The notes under the pieces are model-generated. The model ran no database searches. It was not told the origin of the DNA and saw only the letters and a program-made list of their open reading frames with translations. A stretch of DNA of 7,776 nucleotides from Paracoccaceae bacterium (lineage in GTDB: Bacteria > Pseudomonadota > Alphaproteobacteria > Rhodobacterales > Rhodobacteraceae): assembly GCA_024742655.1 (NCBI GenBank), contig JANSYB010000078.1:1-7776 (forward strand), in the 5' to 3' direction. The number at the start of each line of letters is the position of its first letter. Position 1 is the stretch's first letter. The position numbers and the translations under genes were made by a program. Shown one piece after another: positions 1 through 4,720 of the stretch.

Positions 1-323
1 GCCTGATCGCCTTGTCTGAAAATCGTGTCGCCGGCCGACAGATGCAGGCGCCGCCCCAGCCCCCTGAGCCAGTCCGTGGTGTGCGTGCCCGACCGGGCCG
101 CATGAAACCGGCGTCGCGCAATCAGCAATTCGCCCAGCCGGTAGAGGTTGAACGGCAGCAGCAGGCAATGCAGCACGAAAACCGGCGTCAGGCCCGCCTG
201 CCAGCCATAGAGAATGAAGAACAGGTTCGCCCCGACCGCTGACAGGCGCAGCGGCAGCATGGTTCGCATGGAAAAGGCCAGCAGGGTCAGCGCCGCGGCG
301 ACCCAGCCGATGACATCGACCAA
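1..323 (-). CDS. Membrane protein with C-terminal cyclic-nucleotide-binding-like domain (partial, C-terminus beyond window)
   Basis: Translating the minus strand from a TTG at 321-323 gives an open frame of 107 codons running off the left edge. The start is supported by an AGGGGG Shine-Dalgarno about 6 nt upstream and a good promoter 30 nt further up; no in-frame ATG lies near the beginning. Residues 4-19 (VIGWVAAALTLLAFSM), about 27-43 and about 47-63 are hydrophobic, so two or three membrane helices are likely. A basic stretch (IARRRF, 68-73) follows, then a linker. Residues 97-106 (AGDTIFRQGD) match the first beta-strand/turn signature of cNMP-binding domains (usually AGDxIFRxGD). Most of the sensor domain is outside the window, so ligand binding cannot be judged. 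The inferred role is a membrane-anchored nucleotide-responsive sensor. An ion channel is unlikely, since no pore-like segment is visible and the membrane region is short. The frame and membrane segments are clear; the function is tentative. Confidence 0.72.
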   Translation of the reverse strand, partial: MVDVIGWVAAALTLLAFSMRTMLPLRLSAVGANLFFILYGWQAGLTPVFVLHCLLLPFNLYRLGELLIARRRFHAARSGTHTTDWLRGLGRRLHLSAGDTIFRQGDQ

Positions 324-354
324 ACAAATCCCCCTGAACAAACGCAGAAACCCA

Positions 355-391
355 CATCTGCATTAGAGGAGGCCGCATCGACCGAGGTCAA
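355..391 (-). promoter_or_regulatory. Sigma70-type promoter for the cNMP-domain membrane protein
   Basis: On the minus strand a -35 hexamer TTGACC (386-391, 5/6 to consensus) and a -10 hexamer TCTAAT (362-367, 5/6) are separated by 18 bp. Transcription would start near 355, leaving a leader of about 30 nt that contains the AGGGGG ribosome binding site before the TTG start at 323. This is the best match to consensus in the window. It suggests the left-edge gene is transcribed separately from the DUF2892 gene upstream. Confidence 0.55.
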
Positions 392-407
392 GCCCGGTGG
401 CGGGCAA

Positions 408-431
408 GGGCCGGAAAACCGGCCCTTTTTT
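408..431 (+). terminator. Intrinsic-terminator-like hairpin with its T tract on the plus strand
   Basis: A perfect 7-bp stem GGGCCGG (408-414) / CCGGCCC (419-425) with an AAAA loop is followed on the plus strand by six T (426-431). It begins 4 nt beyond the T tract from the stop of the minus-strand DUF2892 gene. Read in that gene's direction the hairpin is preceded by six A and followed only by TTGCCC, so it would be a weak terminator there. It may work in both directions or mainly stop plus-strand transcripts. A second small hairpin, GCCCG-GTGG-CGGGC (392-405), sits just before it on the plus strand. Confidence 0.55.
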
Positions 432-434
432 GCG

Positions 435-641
435 TTATTTCTTTTCCATCGGGCAGGTGGACAGCCCGAAGATGGAATATGCCGGGCAACTGGACATCAG
501 GCCCGTGACCAGCGGCACGACGCCGATCAGGTAGAGCCAGCTGTAAGCGCCTTCCCGGTTGAGGAAGAACCCGGCGATGAGCGCGAGGCCCACGACGATA
601 CGAAGGATGCGGTCGATGCCGCCGACATTTTTCTTGAGCAT
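435..641 (-). CDS. DUF2892 / YgaP-like small inner-membrane protein
   Basis: The product is 68 aa from the ATG at 639-641. This start is chosen over a longer upstream reading because a GGGAG Shine-Dalgarno lies at 649-653 and the DUF2892 family begins with this type of basic N-terminus followed by IDRILRIVVG. There are two hydrophobic helices, about residues 12-27 and 35-50. The C-terminal part carries SCPAYSIFGLSTCPM with cysteines at 52 and 63, the usual paired Cys of this family (often CPLYxxxGxxTC). The family resembles the membrane part of E. coli YgaP, in which that part is joined to a rhodanese domain; no rhodanese domain is present here. It probably sits in the inner membrane as a small oligomer. 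The link to sulfur or redox chemistry is only by family association. It is transcribed after a Crp/Fnr gene, 97 bp away, from what looks like its own activator-dependent promoter. Confidence 0.85.
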   Translation of the reverse strand: MLKKNVGGIDRILRIVVGLALIAGFFLNREGAYSWLYLIGVVPLVTGLMSSCPAYSIFGLSTCPMEKK

Positions 642-687
642 GAGATAACTCCCGAATCTGTGCCCCGGAGGGCGGGTTGATACAGGC

Positions 688-729
688 AGTATGACGTATG
701 TGCCGCGCGCGGTCTGTGACATGGTCACA
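688..729 (-). promoter_or_regulatory. Crp-like palindromic operator and weak -10 upstream of the DUF2892 gene
   Basis: A perfect inverted repeat, TGTGAC-N3-GTCACA, lies at 715-729, 10 nt past the stop of the Crp/Fnr gene. Its centre (722) is 29 bp upstream of a minus-strand -10-like hexamer CATACT (688-693, 4/6). That is the distance expected for a Crp/Fnr site centred near -41.5, the class II activation position. The region where a -35 would lie is a CCGCGCGCGG palindrome (703-712) with no resemblance to TTGACA, which fits a need for an activator. The caution is that the canonical Crp site is TGTGA-N6-TCACA, whereas here the spacer is 5. There is no T tract, so this is not an intrinsic terminator for the regulator gene. 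Confidence 0.45.
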
Positions 730-738
730 TTGCGCGGC

Positions 739-1389
739 TCAAAGTGTTTCAGCGATCTCGGCGAGGCTTCCGGCGTCGGTGATATGCACCGCGCCGCGGT
801 CCAGTTTCAGAACGCCGCGCCGTTCCAGCGCATCGAGCCGGCGCGAGATCACCTCGCGCGCCGAGCCGATCATCGTGGCGATCTGGGCATGCGTGGCATG
901 CAGCGTTCCGTTCTCGGCGCGGTCCAGCAGGCATTGCGCCAGTCGCGCCTCGACCCGCTGAAACGCCACTCGTTCCAGCAGGTGCATCATGGATTGCATC
1001 CGCGTGGCAAAGGCCGTGAAGACAAAGCCGCGAAAGGCGTCCGACTGATCCATCAGGGCCAGAAATGTCTCACGCGGAACAAGAACCGCGCGCGCATCGC
1101 GCCGCACGATCGCCTCGCCCGAATAATCATCGCCCCCCAGAAGGCCCAGTGTCGACTGGATGCAGCTTTGCCCCGGTTCCACTGCGTAAAGCAGGATATC
1201 CCGACCCGTCGGGCCGGTCAGGCACACGTCGATACGCCCGCGCAGGACGATGAGAAACCCCTTGACCGTATCGCCGGGGTGAAAGAGCACGGTGCCGGCC
1301 GGTGCCTCCATCGGTGTCAGGCGATCCAGCAGCGCCTTCGCCGCCTGCTCGAGCGGCGGTAACCCGTCGGCCTCGGCAATCCAGCCCAT
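739..1389 (-). CDS. Crp/Fnr-family transcriptional regulator
   Basis: The product is 216 aa from the ATG at 1387-1389; an in-frame GTG directly before it (1390-1392) is an alternative start. The N-terminal cNMP-type beta-roll covers about residues 25-110 (AGTVLFHPGD at 31-40; LRGRIDVCL at 49-57; GQSC at 73-76). A long dimerisation helix covers about 115-145, and a winged helix-turn-helix about 160-205. The recognition helix reads SAREVISRRL (176-185). It holds both the R-E pair of Crp and the E-xx-SR pattern of Fnr. There is no N-terminal cysteine cluster as in Fnr, so a [4Fe-4S] oxygen sensor is unlikely. Cysteines at 56, 76 and 153 leave thiol sensing open. The effector is unknown. The start overlaps the mmsB stop by one base (TGATG) and the local Shine-Dalgarno is weak, which implies translational coupling to the valine operon. 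Its likely targets include the palindrome just downstream. Confidence 0.9.
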   Translation of the reverse strand: MGWIAEADGLPPLEQAAKALLDRLTPMEAPAGTVLFHPGDTVKGFLIVLRGRIDVCLTGPTGRDILLYAVEPGQSCIQSTLGLLGGDDYSGEAIVRRDARAVLVPRETFLALMDQSDAFRGFVFTAFATRMQSMMHLLERVAFQRVEARLAQCLLDRAENGTLHATHAQIATMIGSAREVISRRLDALERRGVLKLDRGAVHITDAGSLAEIAETL

Positions 1390-2261
1390 CACCCGTGACC
1401 GCGTGTCTCGAACCGGGGCAGCATGGCCGAGAAATCACGGCCCAGGCCGTCTTCGTTCTCGACGAATTGTTCATAGAGTTTCATCGCGGCCTCACCGATG
1501 GGCGTGTCGGCATCCGCCGCCTCGGCGGCCTGCATGGCAAGGCGCAGATCCTTGAGCATCAGCTCGGCGGCGAAGCCGGGTTTGTAGTCATTGTCCGCAG
1601 GCGAGGTCGGGCCGACACCCGGGGCGGGGCAATAGGCGTTCATCGACCAGCTGTAGCCCGAAGAGGTCGAGACCACGTCGAACATTTTCTGCCGGTCCAA
1701 TCCCAGCTTGTCGGCCAGGGCAAAAGCCTCGCAGGTGACGATCATCGTGGCGCCGAGGATCATGTTGTTGCAGATCTTGGCGGCCTGACCGTTGCCCGAG
1801 GGGCCGCAATGCACCGCCTTCTGGCCCATGATGTCAAACAGCGGCTTCGCGGTGTCGAAGGCTGCATCCGGGCCACCCACCATGAAAGTCAGCGTGCCGG
1901 CCTGCGCGCCGCCGATCCCACCCGAGACCGGCGCATCCAGCGCCGCGCAGCCCGCCGCCTGCGCCTGTTCGGCCACCGCGCGGGCGCTTTCGACATCGAC
2001 GGTCGAGCAATCGAGCAGTACCGCACCCCTGTGCATCGCGGGGATCACCTGATCGGCCACCACCCGCAGGATCGCGCCGTTGGGCAGCATCGTGATGACG
2101 ACCTCTGCGCCGCTGGCGGCCGCCTCGGCGGAACCGGCCTGTGCCACACCGTCCACCGACACGCCCGCGGTGTCGAAGCCGGTGACGTCGTGACCCGCCT
2201 TGGCCAGGTTGGCCGCCATGGGCGCGCCCATGTTGCCCAAGCCGATGAAACCGATTTTCAT
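1389..2261 (-). CDS. mmsB: 3-hydroxyisobutyrate dehydrogenase
   Basis: This 290-aa protein is of usual family length. It oxidises 3-hydroxyisobutyrate to methylmalonate semialdehyde with NAD+ in the cytoplasmic lower valine pathway. The N-terminal Rossmann fold starts at residue 3 with the dinucleotide-binding motif GLGNMG (7-12) followed by APMAANLAKAGH. The substrate-binding signature of the beta-hydroxyacid dehydrogenase family, DAPVSGG, is at 109-115. The catalytic lysine is expected at K162 in GNGQAAKICNN (156-166), with the following Asn pair also conserved. The C-terminal all-helical domain ends with the KDLRLA helix (237-242). The neighbours supply its substrate (the hydrolase upstream) and the separately placed mmsA uses its product. 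The start is fixed by a very strong Shine-Dalgarno 7 nt upstream. Related tartronate-semialdehyde reductases share the fold, but the context favours the valine enzyme. Confidence 0.95.
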   Translation of the reverse strand: MKIGFIGLGNMGAPMAANLAKAGHDVTGFDTAGVSVDGVAQAGSAEAAASGAEVVITMLPNGAILRVVADQVIPAMHRGAVLLDCSTVDVESARAVAEQAQAAGCAALDAPVSGGIGGAQAGTLTFMVGGPDAAFDTAKPLFDIMGQKAVHCGPSGNGQAAKICNNMILGATMIVTCEAFALADKLGLDRQKMFDVVSTSSGYSWSMNAYCPAPGVGPTSPADNDYKPGFAAELMLKDLRLAMQAAEAADADTPIGEAAMKLYEQFVENEDGLGRDFSAMLPRFETRGHG

Positions 2262-2265
2262 GGCG

Positions 2266-3309
2266 CTACTCCTCCTTGTCGAATGTCAGCCGGTCCTCGC
2301 CCAGTGGCAACAGCATCTTCGTGGCCGCAAGGGCGGGGGGGCGGTCAAGATCATGTTGCCATTTGGGGCTGCGGTCCTTGTCGATCACGGCCGCCCGGAT
2401 GCCTTCCAGAAAATCGCCGTGTTCCATCGCGCGGTAGGTGTAGCGATATTCCAGCTCCAGCGCCTTGCGGATCTCGGCCGAGGTGCCCCGCAGGCGGTGA
2501 ATGATCTCCACCGCGCAGGCCATCGACAGGGGCGAGTTGCGCGACAGCGTCTTGAGCGTATCGCGCGCGAACTCGCTGTCCTCGGATTTCAGCGAGTTCA
2601 CGATATCAAGCAGGCTCTCGCCGCCGAAATGGGCGTCAATGCGCGGGGCCAGCGTATTCAGACCATCAGGCGGCAACGTCTCTTTCGCGGTGTCCAGGGC
2701 CGCGACATCCCCGCTGTCTTCCAGTGCGGTGATGATCTCGGGCCACTTTGAGTGCGGGATGTAACAGTCTGCAAATCCGGCAAAAATCGCGTCACACGCA
2801 TCCATGCGCGCGCCTGTCGTTCCCAGGTATTCGCCGATCCGCCCCGGCGCATGTGCCAGGAGCAGTGACCCACCCACATCCGGCACGAGGCCGATGCCGC
2901 ATTCGGGCATGGCGATCTTGGTGCTCTCGCAGACGATCCGGTGCGAGCCGTGACACGAAATCCCGACCCCGCCCCCCATGACAAAGCCCTGCATGAAGGC
3001 GACATAGGGTTTGGGGTATTCGGCGATCTTTGCATTCAGGCGGTATTCATCCTGCCAGAACCGCCGGCCATAATCGAAATCGCCCGCCATGCCGGTGCGG
3101 TAAAGTTCCTGAATGTCACCGCCCGCGCAGAAGGCCTTGTCGCCGGCGGCGTCGATGATCACCAGCCAGACCGCGTCATTCTCGGCCCAGTCATCGAGCG
3201 CGTCCTCGATGGCCAGGCACATCTCGTAGGTCATGGCATTCAGCGCCTCGGGTCGGGTCAGCGTGATGCGCCCGGCCTGGCCCGTGATGCGGATGTCGAT
3301 ATCGCTCAT
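2266..3309 (-). CDS. 3-hydroxyisobutyryl-CoA hydrolase (enoyl-CoA hydratase/isomerase superfamily)
   Basis: This 347-aa product is of the length typical for bacterial HIBCH and longer than simple enoyl-CoA hydratases (about 260 aa). It hydrolyses 3-hydroxyisobutyryl-CoA to free 3-hydroxyisobutyrate and CoA, which is the unusual step of valine breakdown where CoA is released. The crotonase-fold oxyanion-hole segments are AFCAGGDI (59-66) and GFVMGGGVGI (108-117). MPECGIGLVPDVGG (134-147) contains Glu136 and Asp144. These have the same 8-residue spacing as the catalytic Glu/Asp pair of human HIBCH. The C-terminal signature DFLEGIRAAVIDKDRSPKW (299-317) separates this family from hydratases. Its ATG overlaps the acyl-CoA dehydrogenase stop by 4 nt (ATGA at 3306-3309), and its stop is 4 nt before mmsB. 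It is annotated as a plain enoyl-CoA hydratase in some genomes; the C-terminal signature argues against that here. Confidence 0.94.
   Translation of the reverse strand: MSDIDIRITGQAGRITLTRPEALNAMTYEMCLAIEDALDDWAENDAVWLVIIDAAGDKAFCAGGDIQELYRTGMAGDFDYGRRFWQDEYRLNAKIAEYPKPYVAFMQGFVMGGGVGISCHGSHRIVCESTKIAMPECGIGLVPDVGGSLLLAHAPGRIGEYLGTTGARMDACDAIFAGFADCYIPHSKWPEIITALEDSGDVAALDTAKETLPPDGLNTLAPRIDAHFGGESLLDIVNSLKSEDSEFARDTLKTLSRNSPLSMACAVEIIHRLRGTSAEIRKALELEYRYTYRAMEHGDFLEGIRAAVIDKDRSPKWQHDLDRPPALAATKMLLPLGEDRLTFDKEE
2269..2277 (-). promoter_or_regulatory. Strong Shine-Dalgarno of mmsB inside the end of the hydrolase gene
   Basis: AAGGAGGAG on the minus strand lies 7 nt before the mmsB ATG. It is formed by the last codons of the upstream gene (Lys-Glu-Glu) just before its TAG. 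It is close to the full anti-Shine-Dalgarno complement and is the strongest site in the operon, while the hydrolase and the regulator have weak sites and rely on overlap. This suggests that mmsB is translated at a high rate relative to its operon partners. Confidence 0.7.
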
Positions 3310-4448
3310 TGTTCCGTCAGCATATGGCGCGCCACGATGAGGCGCATGATTTCATTTGTTCCTTCGAGAATTTCATGCACGCGCAGGTCGCGCACCAGTT
3401 TCTCGATTCCGTAATCGGCAAGGTAACCGTATCCGCCGTGAAGTTGGAGACATTGATTGACGATGCGGCTGCCGGCCTCGGTGACGAATTTCTTGGCCAT
3501 GGCGCAGAACTTGGTCGCGTCCGGCGCGCCGGTGTCCAGTTTCCACGCCGCCTGGCGCAGCAGGGTGCGCGCCGCCTGAAGCTCGATTTCCAGATCGGCG
3601 AGGCGGAATTGCAGCGCCTGGAACTGGTCGATGGGTTTGCCGAAGGCCTTGCGCTCGCGCATATAGGCAAGGGTCTGATCCATCGCCTGCTGCGCCGCCC
3701 CAAGCGAGCAGGCCGCGATATTGAGCCGCCCGCCATCCAGCCCCGCCATTGCATAGCTGAAGCCCTTGCCCTCTTCGCCGACAAGGTTCTGGGCCCCGAC
3801 CACACAGTCGTCGAGCTGCACCTGTGCGGTGGGTTGGCTGCGCCAGCCCATCTTGTCTTCCAGCCCGCCAAAGCTGAGCCCCGGCGTGCCGTCCTCGACA
3901 TAGACGGTGGAAATGCCCTTCGGGCCATCCTCGCCGGTGCGGACCATCACGACATAGGCGTCCGAATAGCCGCCCCCCGAGATGAACGCCTTAGTGCCGT
4001 TCAGCTTGTAGCCCTCGTTGGTGCGCTCGGCGCGGGTTTTCAGCGCCGCCGCGTCCGAGCCGGAGCCCGGTTCGGTCAGGCAATAGGACAGAACGGTGTT
4101 CATCGTCAGCGCATCGGGCAGAACGCGCGCCCTCATCTCATCGCTGGCGAAGGTGTCGATCATCTTGGCGCACATGTTGTGGATCGACAGGAAGGCCGCC
4201 ACCGAAGGGCAGGCCATGCTCAGCGCCTCGAAGACCAGCGTGGCGTCCAGCCGTCCAAGCCCAGCACCGCCCGACCCTTCGCTGACGTACAGCCCGCCGA
4301 AGCCCAGTTCCGCGATCTGCGGCCACAAGTCCTTGGGGATGGTGCCCTGCGCCTCCCAGTCGCGGGCATGGGGCGCGATCCGGTCCTGCCCGAAGGCATG
4401 GGCCATGTCGAAAATGGCGGTCTGTTCCTCGCTCAGCGCGAAATCCAT
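3306..4448 (-). CDS. Acyl-CoA dehydrogenase, probably isobutyryl-CoA dehydrogenase
   Basis: This 380-aa FAD flavoprotein is of normal family length. By context it oxidises isobutyryl-CoA to methacrylyl-CoA and passes electrons to electron-transfer flavoprotein. The N-terminal helical domain covers about residues 1-115. The flavin-binding motif CLTEPGSGSDAAAL is at 123-136 and KAFISGGG at 153-160. The C-terminal helical domain has the RKAFGKPIDQFQ signature (266-277) and LHGGYGYLADYGIEKLVRD (336-354). The catalytic base is expected at Glu362 in HEILEGTNEIMR (358-369), the position used by short- and branched-chain dehydrogenases. Chain-length specificity cannot be read directly; the assignment rests on the HIBCH and mmsB genes behind it. 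It is the first gene of the operon, with GGGAGG about 8 nt before its ATG and inverted repeats in the promoter. Another branched- or short-chain acyl-CoA dehydrogenase remains possible. Confidence 0.93.
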   Translation of the reverse strand: MDFALSEEQTAIFDMAHAFGQDRIAPHARDWEAQGTIPKDLWPQIAELGFGGLYVSEGSGGAGLGRLDATLVFEALSMACPSVAAFLSIHNMCAKMIDTFASDEMRARVLPDALTMNTVLSYCLTEPGSGSDAAALKTRAERTNEGYKLNGTKAFISGGGYSDAYVVMVRTGEDGPKGISTVYVEDGTPGLSFGGLEDKMGWRSQPTAQVQLDDCVVGAQNLVGEEGKGFSYAMAGLDGGRLNIAACSLGAAQQAMDQTLAYMRERKAFGKPIDQFQALQFRLADLEIELQAARTLLRQAAWKLDTGAPDATKFCAMAKKFVTEAGSRIVNQCLQLHGGYGYLADYGIEKLVRDLRVHEILEGTNEIMRLIVARHMLTEQ

Positions 4449-4470
4449 CGCGGTGCCCTCCCATGCGTGT

Positions 4471-4515
4471 AATTGAACACACGTTTAATTAGCAACTGTT
4501 GCACCAGTATTGCAA
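4471..4515 (-). promoter_or_regulatory. Promoter with overlapping inverted repeats upstream of the valine-catabolism operon
   Basis: On the minus strand, TTGCAA (4510-4515) and GCTAAT (4488-4493), each 4/6, are separated by 16 bp and form a plausible promoter with a start near 4481. Three dyads overlap it. The first is AATTAAAC-N4-GTTCAATT (4471-4490), 8-bp arms with one mismatch, covering the end of the -10 and the start site. The second is GCAAC-T-GTTGC (4492-4502), between the hexamers. The third is TTGCA-N7-TGCAA (4499-4515), over the -35. The first resembles TetR-family operators and its position fits repression. The third has the T-N11-A form seen at LysR-type sites. Which regulator binds is not shown by the sequence. 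Confidence 0.5.
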
Positions 4516-4609
4516 GCGGGCCAGGGCGGGGCCAGCCCTATGCGCTGCATGGGACAAGTTTTGCCGGGAGCATGGGACGGCGCAGCAGGGTGGTGGTACC
4601 GATGTCGGG
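4516..4609. other. Intergenic stretch between the palindrome array and the operon promoter
   Basis: There is no coding potential with a plausible start. It contains a 9-nt direct repeat GCATGGGAC at 4547-4555 and 4570-4578, offset by 23 nt, the same period as the palindrome array beside it. It also has a short inverted repeat AGGGC-N7-GCCCT (4523-4539). No T-tract terminator was found. The direct repeat could be chance. Confidence 0.35.
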
Positions 4610-4678
4610 TTCGGAATTTGCGCAAATTCCGAATTGGAAAATGCGCATTTTCCAGTCCATTTTCCGCGCGGAAAATGG
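4610..4678. repeat. Array of three perfect GCGC-centred palindromes at 23-bp spacing
   Basis: Three adjoining perfect palindromes are present. P1 at 4610-4633 is 24 bp, with half TTCGGAATTTGC. P2 at 4635-4654 is 20 bp, with half TGGAAAATGC. P3 at 4657-4678 is 22 bp, with half CCATTTTCCGC. Each has GCGC at its exact centre (4620-4623, 4643-4646, 4666-4669), so the centres are 23 bp apart both times. P2 and P3 use the same 7-mer (GGAAAAT / ATTTTCC) in opposite order, so the left arm of P2 can also pair with the left arm of P3, and the right arms likewise. As RNA each forms a 8-10 bp hairpin with a GCGC loop. The array lies between the stop of the transpeptidase gene and the promoter of the operon. 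It has no T tract and no coding potential. It looks like a REP-type intergenic element, but dispersal in the genome cannot be seen from here. Confidence 0.8.
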
Positions 4679-4720
4679 CACGGTCTTCCCGGTTCCGTCT
4701 TTTGACGCCGAGAACAATGC

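Noticed and set aside
324..431. Plus-strand small RNA ending in the hairpin at 408-431
   Set aside because: The terminator is convincing, but I found no plus-strand promoter, and the gap is well explained by a minus-strand promoter. It is kept only as a question under the terminator finding.
677..690. Fnr box beginning TTGAT
   Set aside because: Only the left half-site is present; the right half reads GCAGT instead of ATCAA.
1390..1392. GTG as the start of the Crp/Fnr gene
   Set aside because: It is possible, but the ATG immediately after it gives the more common TGATG junction. The choice changes the protein by one residue only.
1302..2504. Long plus-strand open frame of 400 codons
   Set aside because: It lies antisense to mmsB, the Crp/Fnr gene and part of the hydrolase. 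Its translation is Arg/His/Gly-rich with no family motif, as expected for a shadow of high-GC codons.
3309..4472. Plus-strand open frame of 387 codons opposite the acyl-CoA dehydrogenase
   Set aside because: It mirrors the dehydrogenase gene almost exactly, and the minus-strand product has all catalytic and flavin motifs. No independent coding signal was seen.
4610..4678. CRISPR-like array
   Set aside because: The three units are palindromes of different sequence with 1-2 nt between them. There are no identical repeats with unique spacers and no cas genes.
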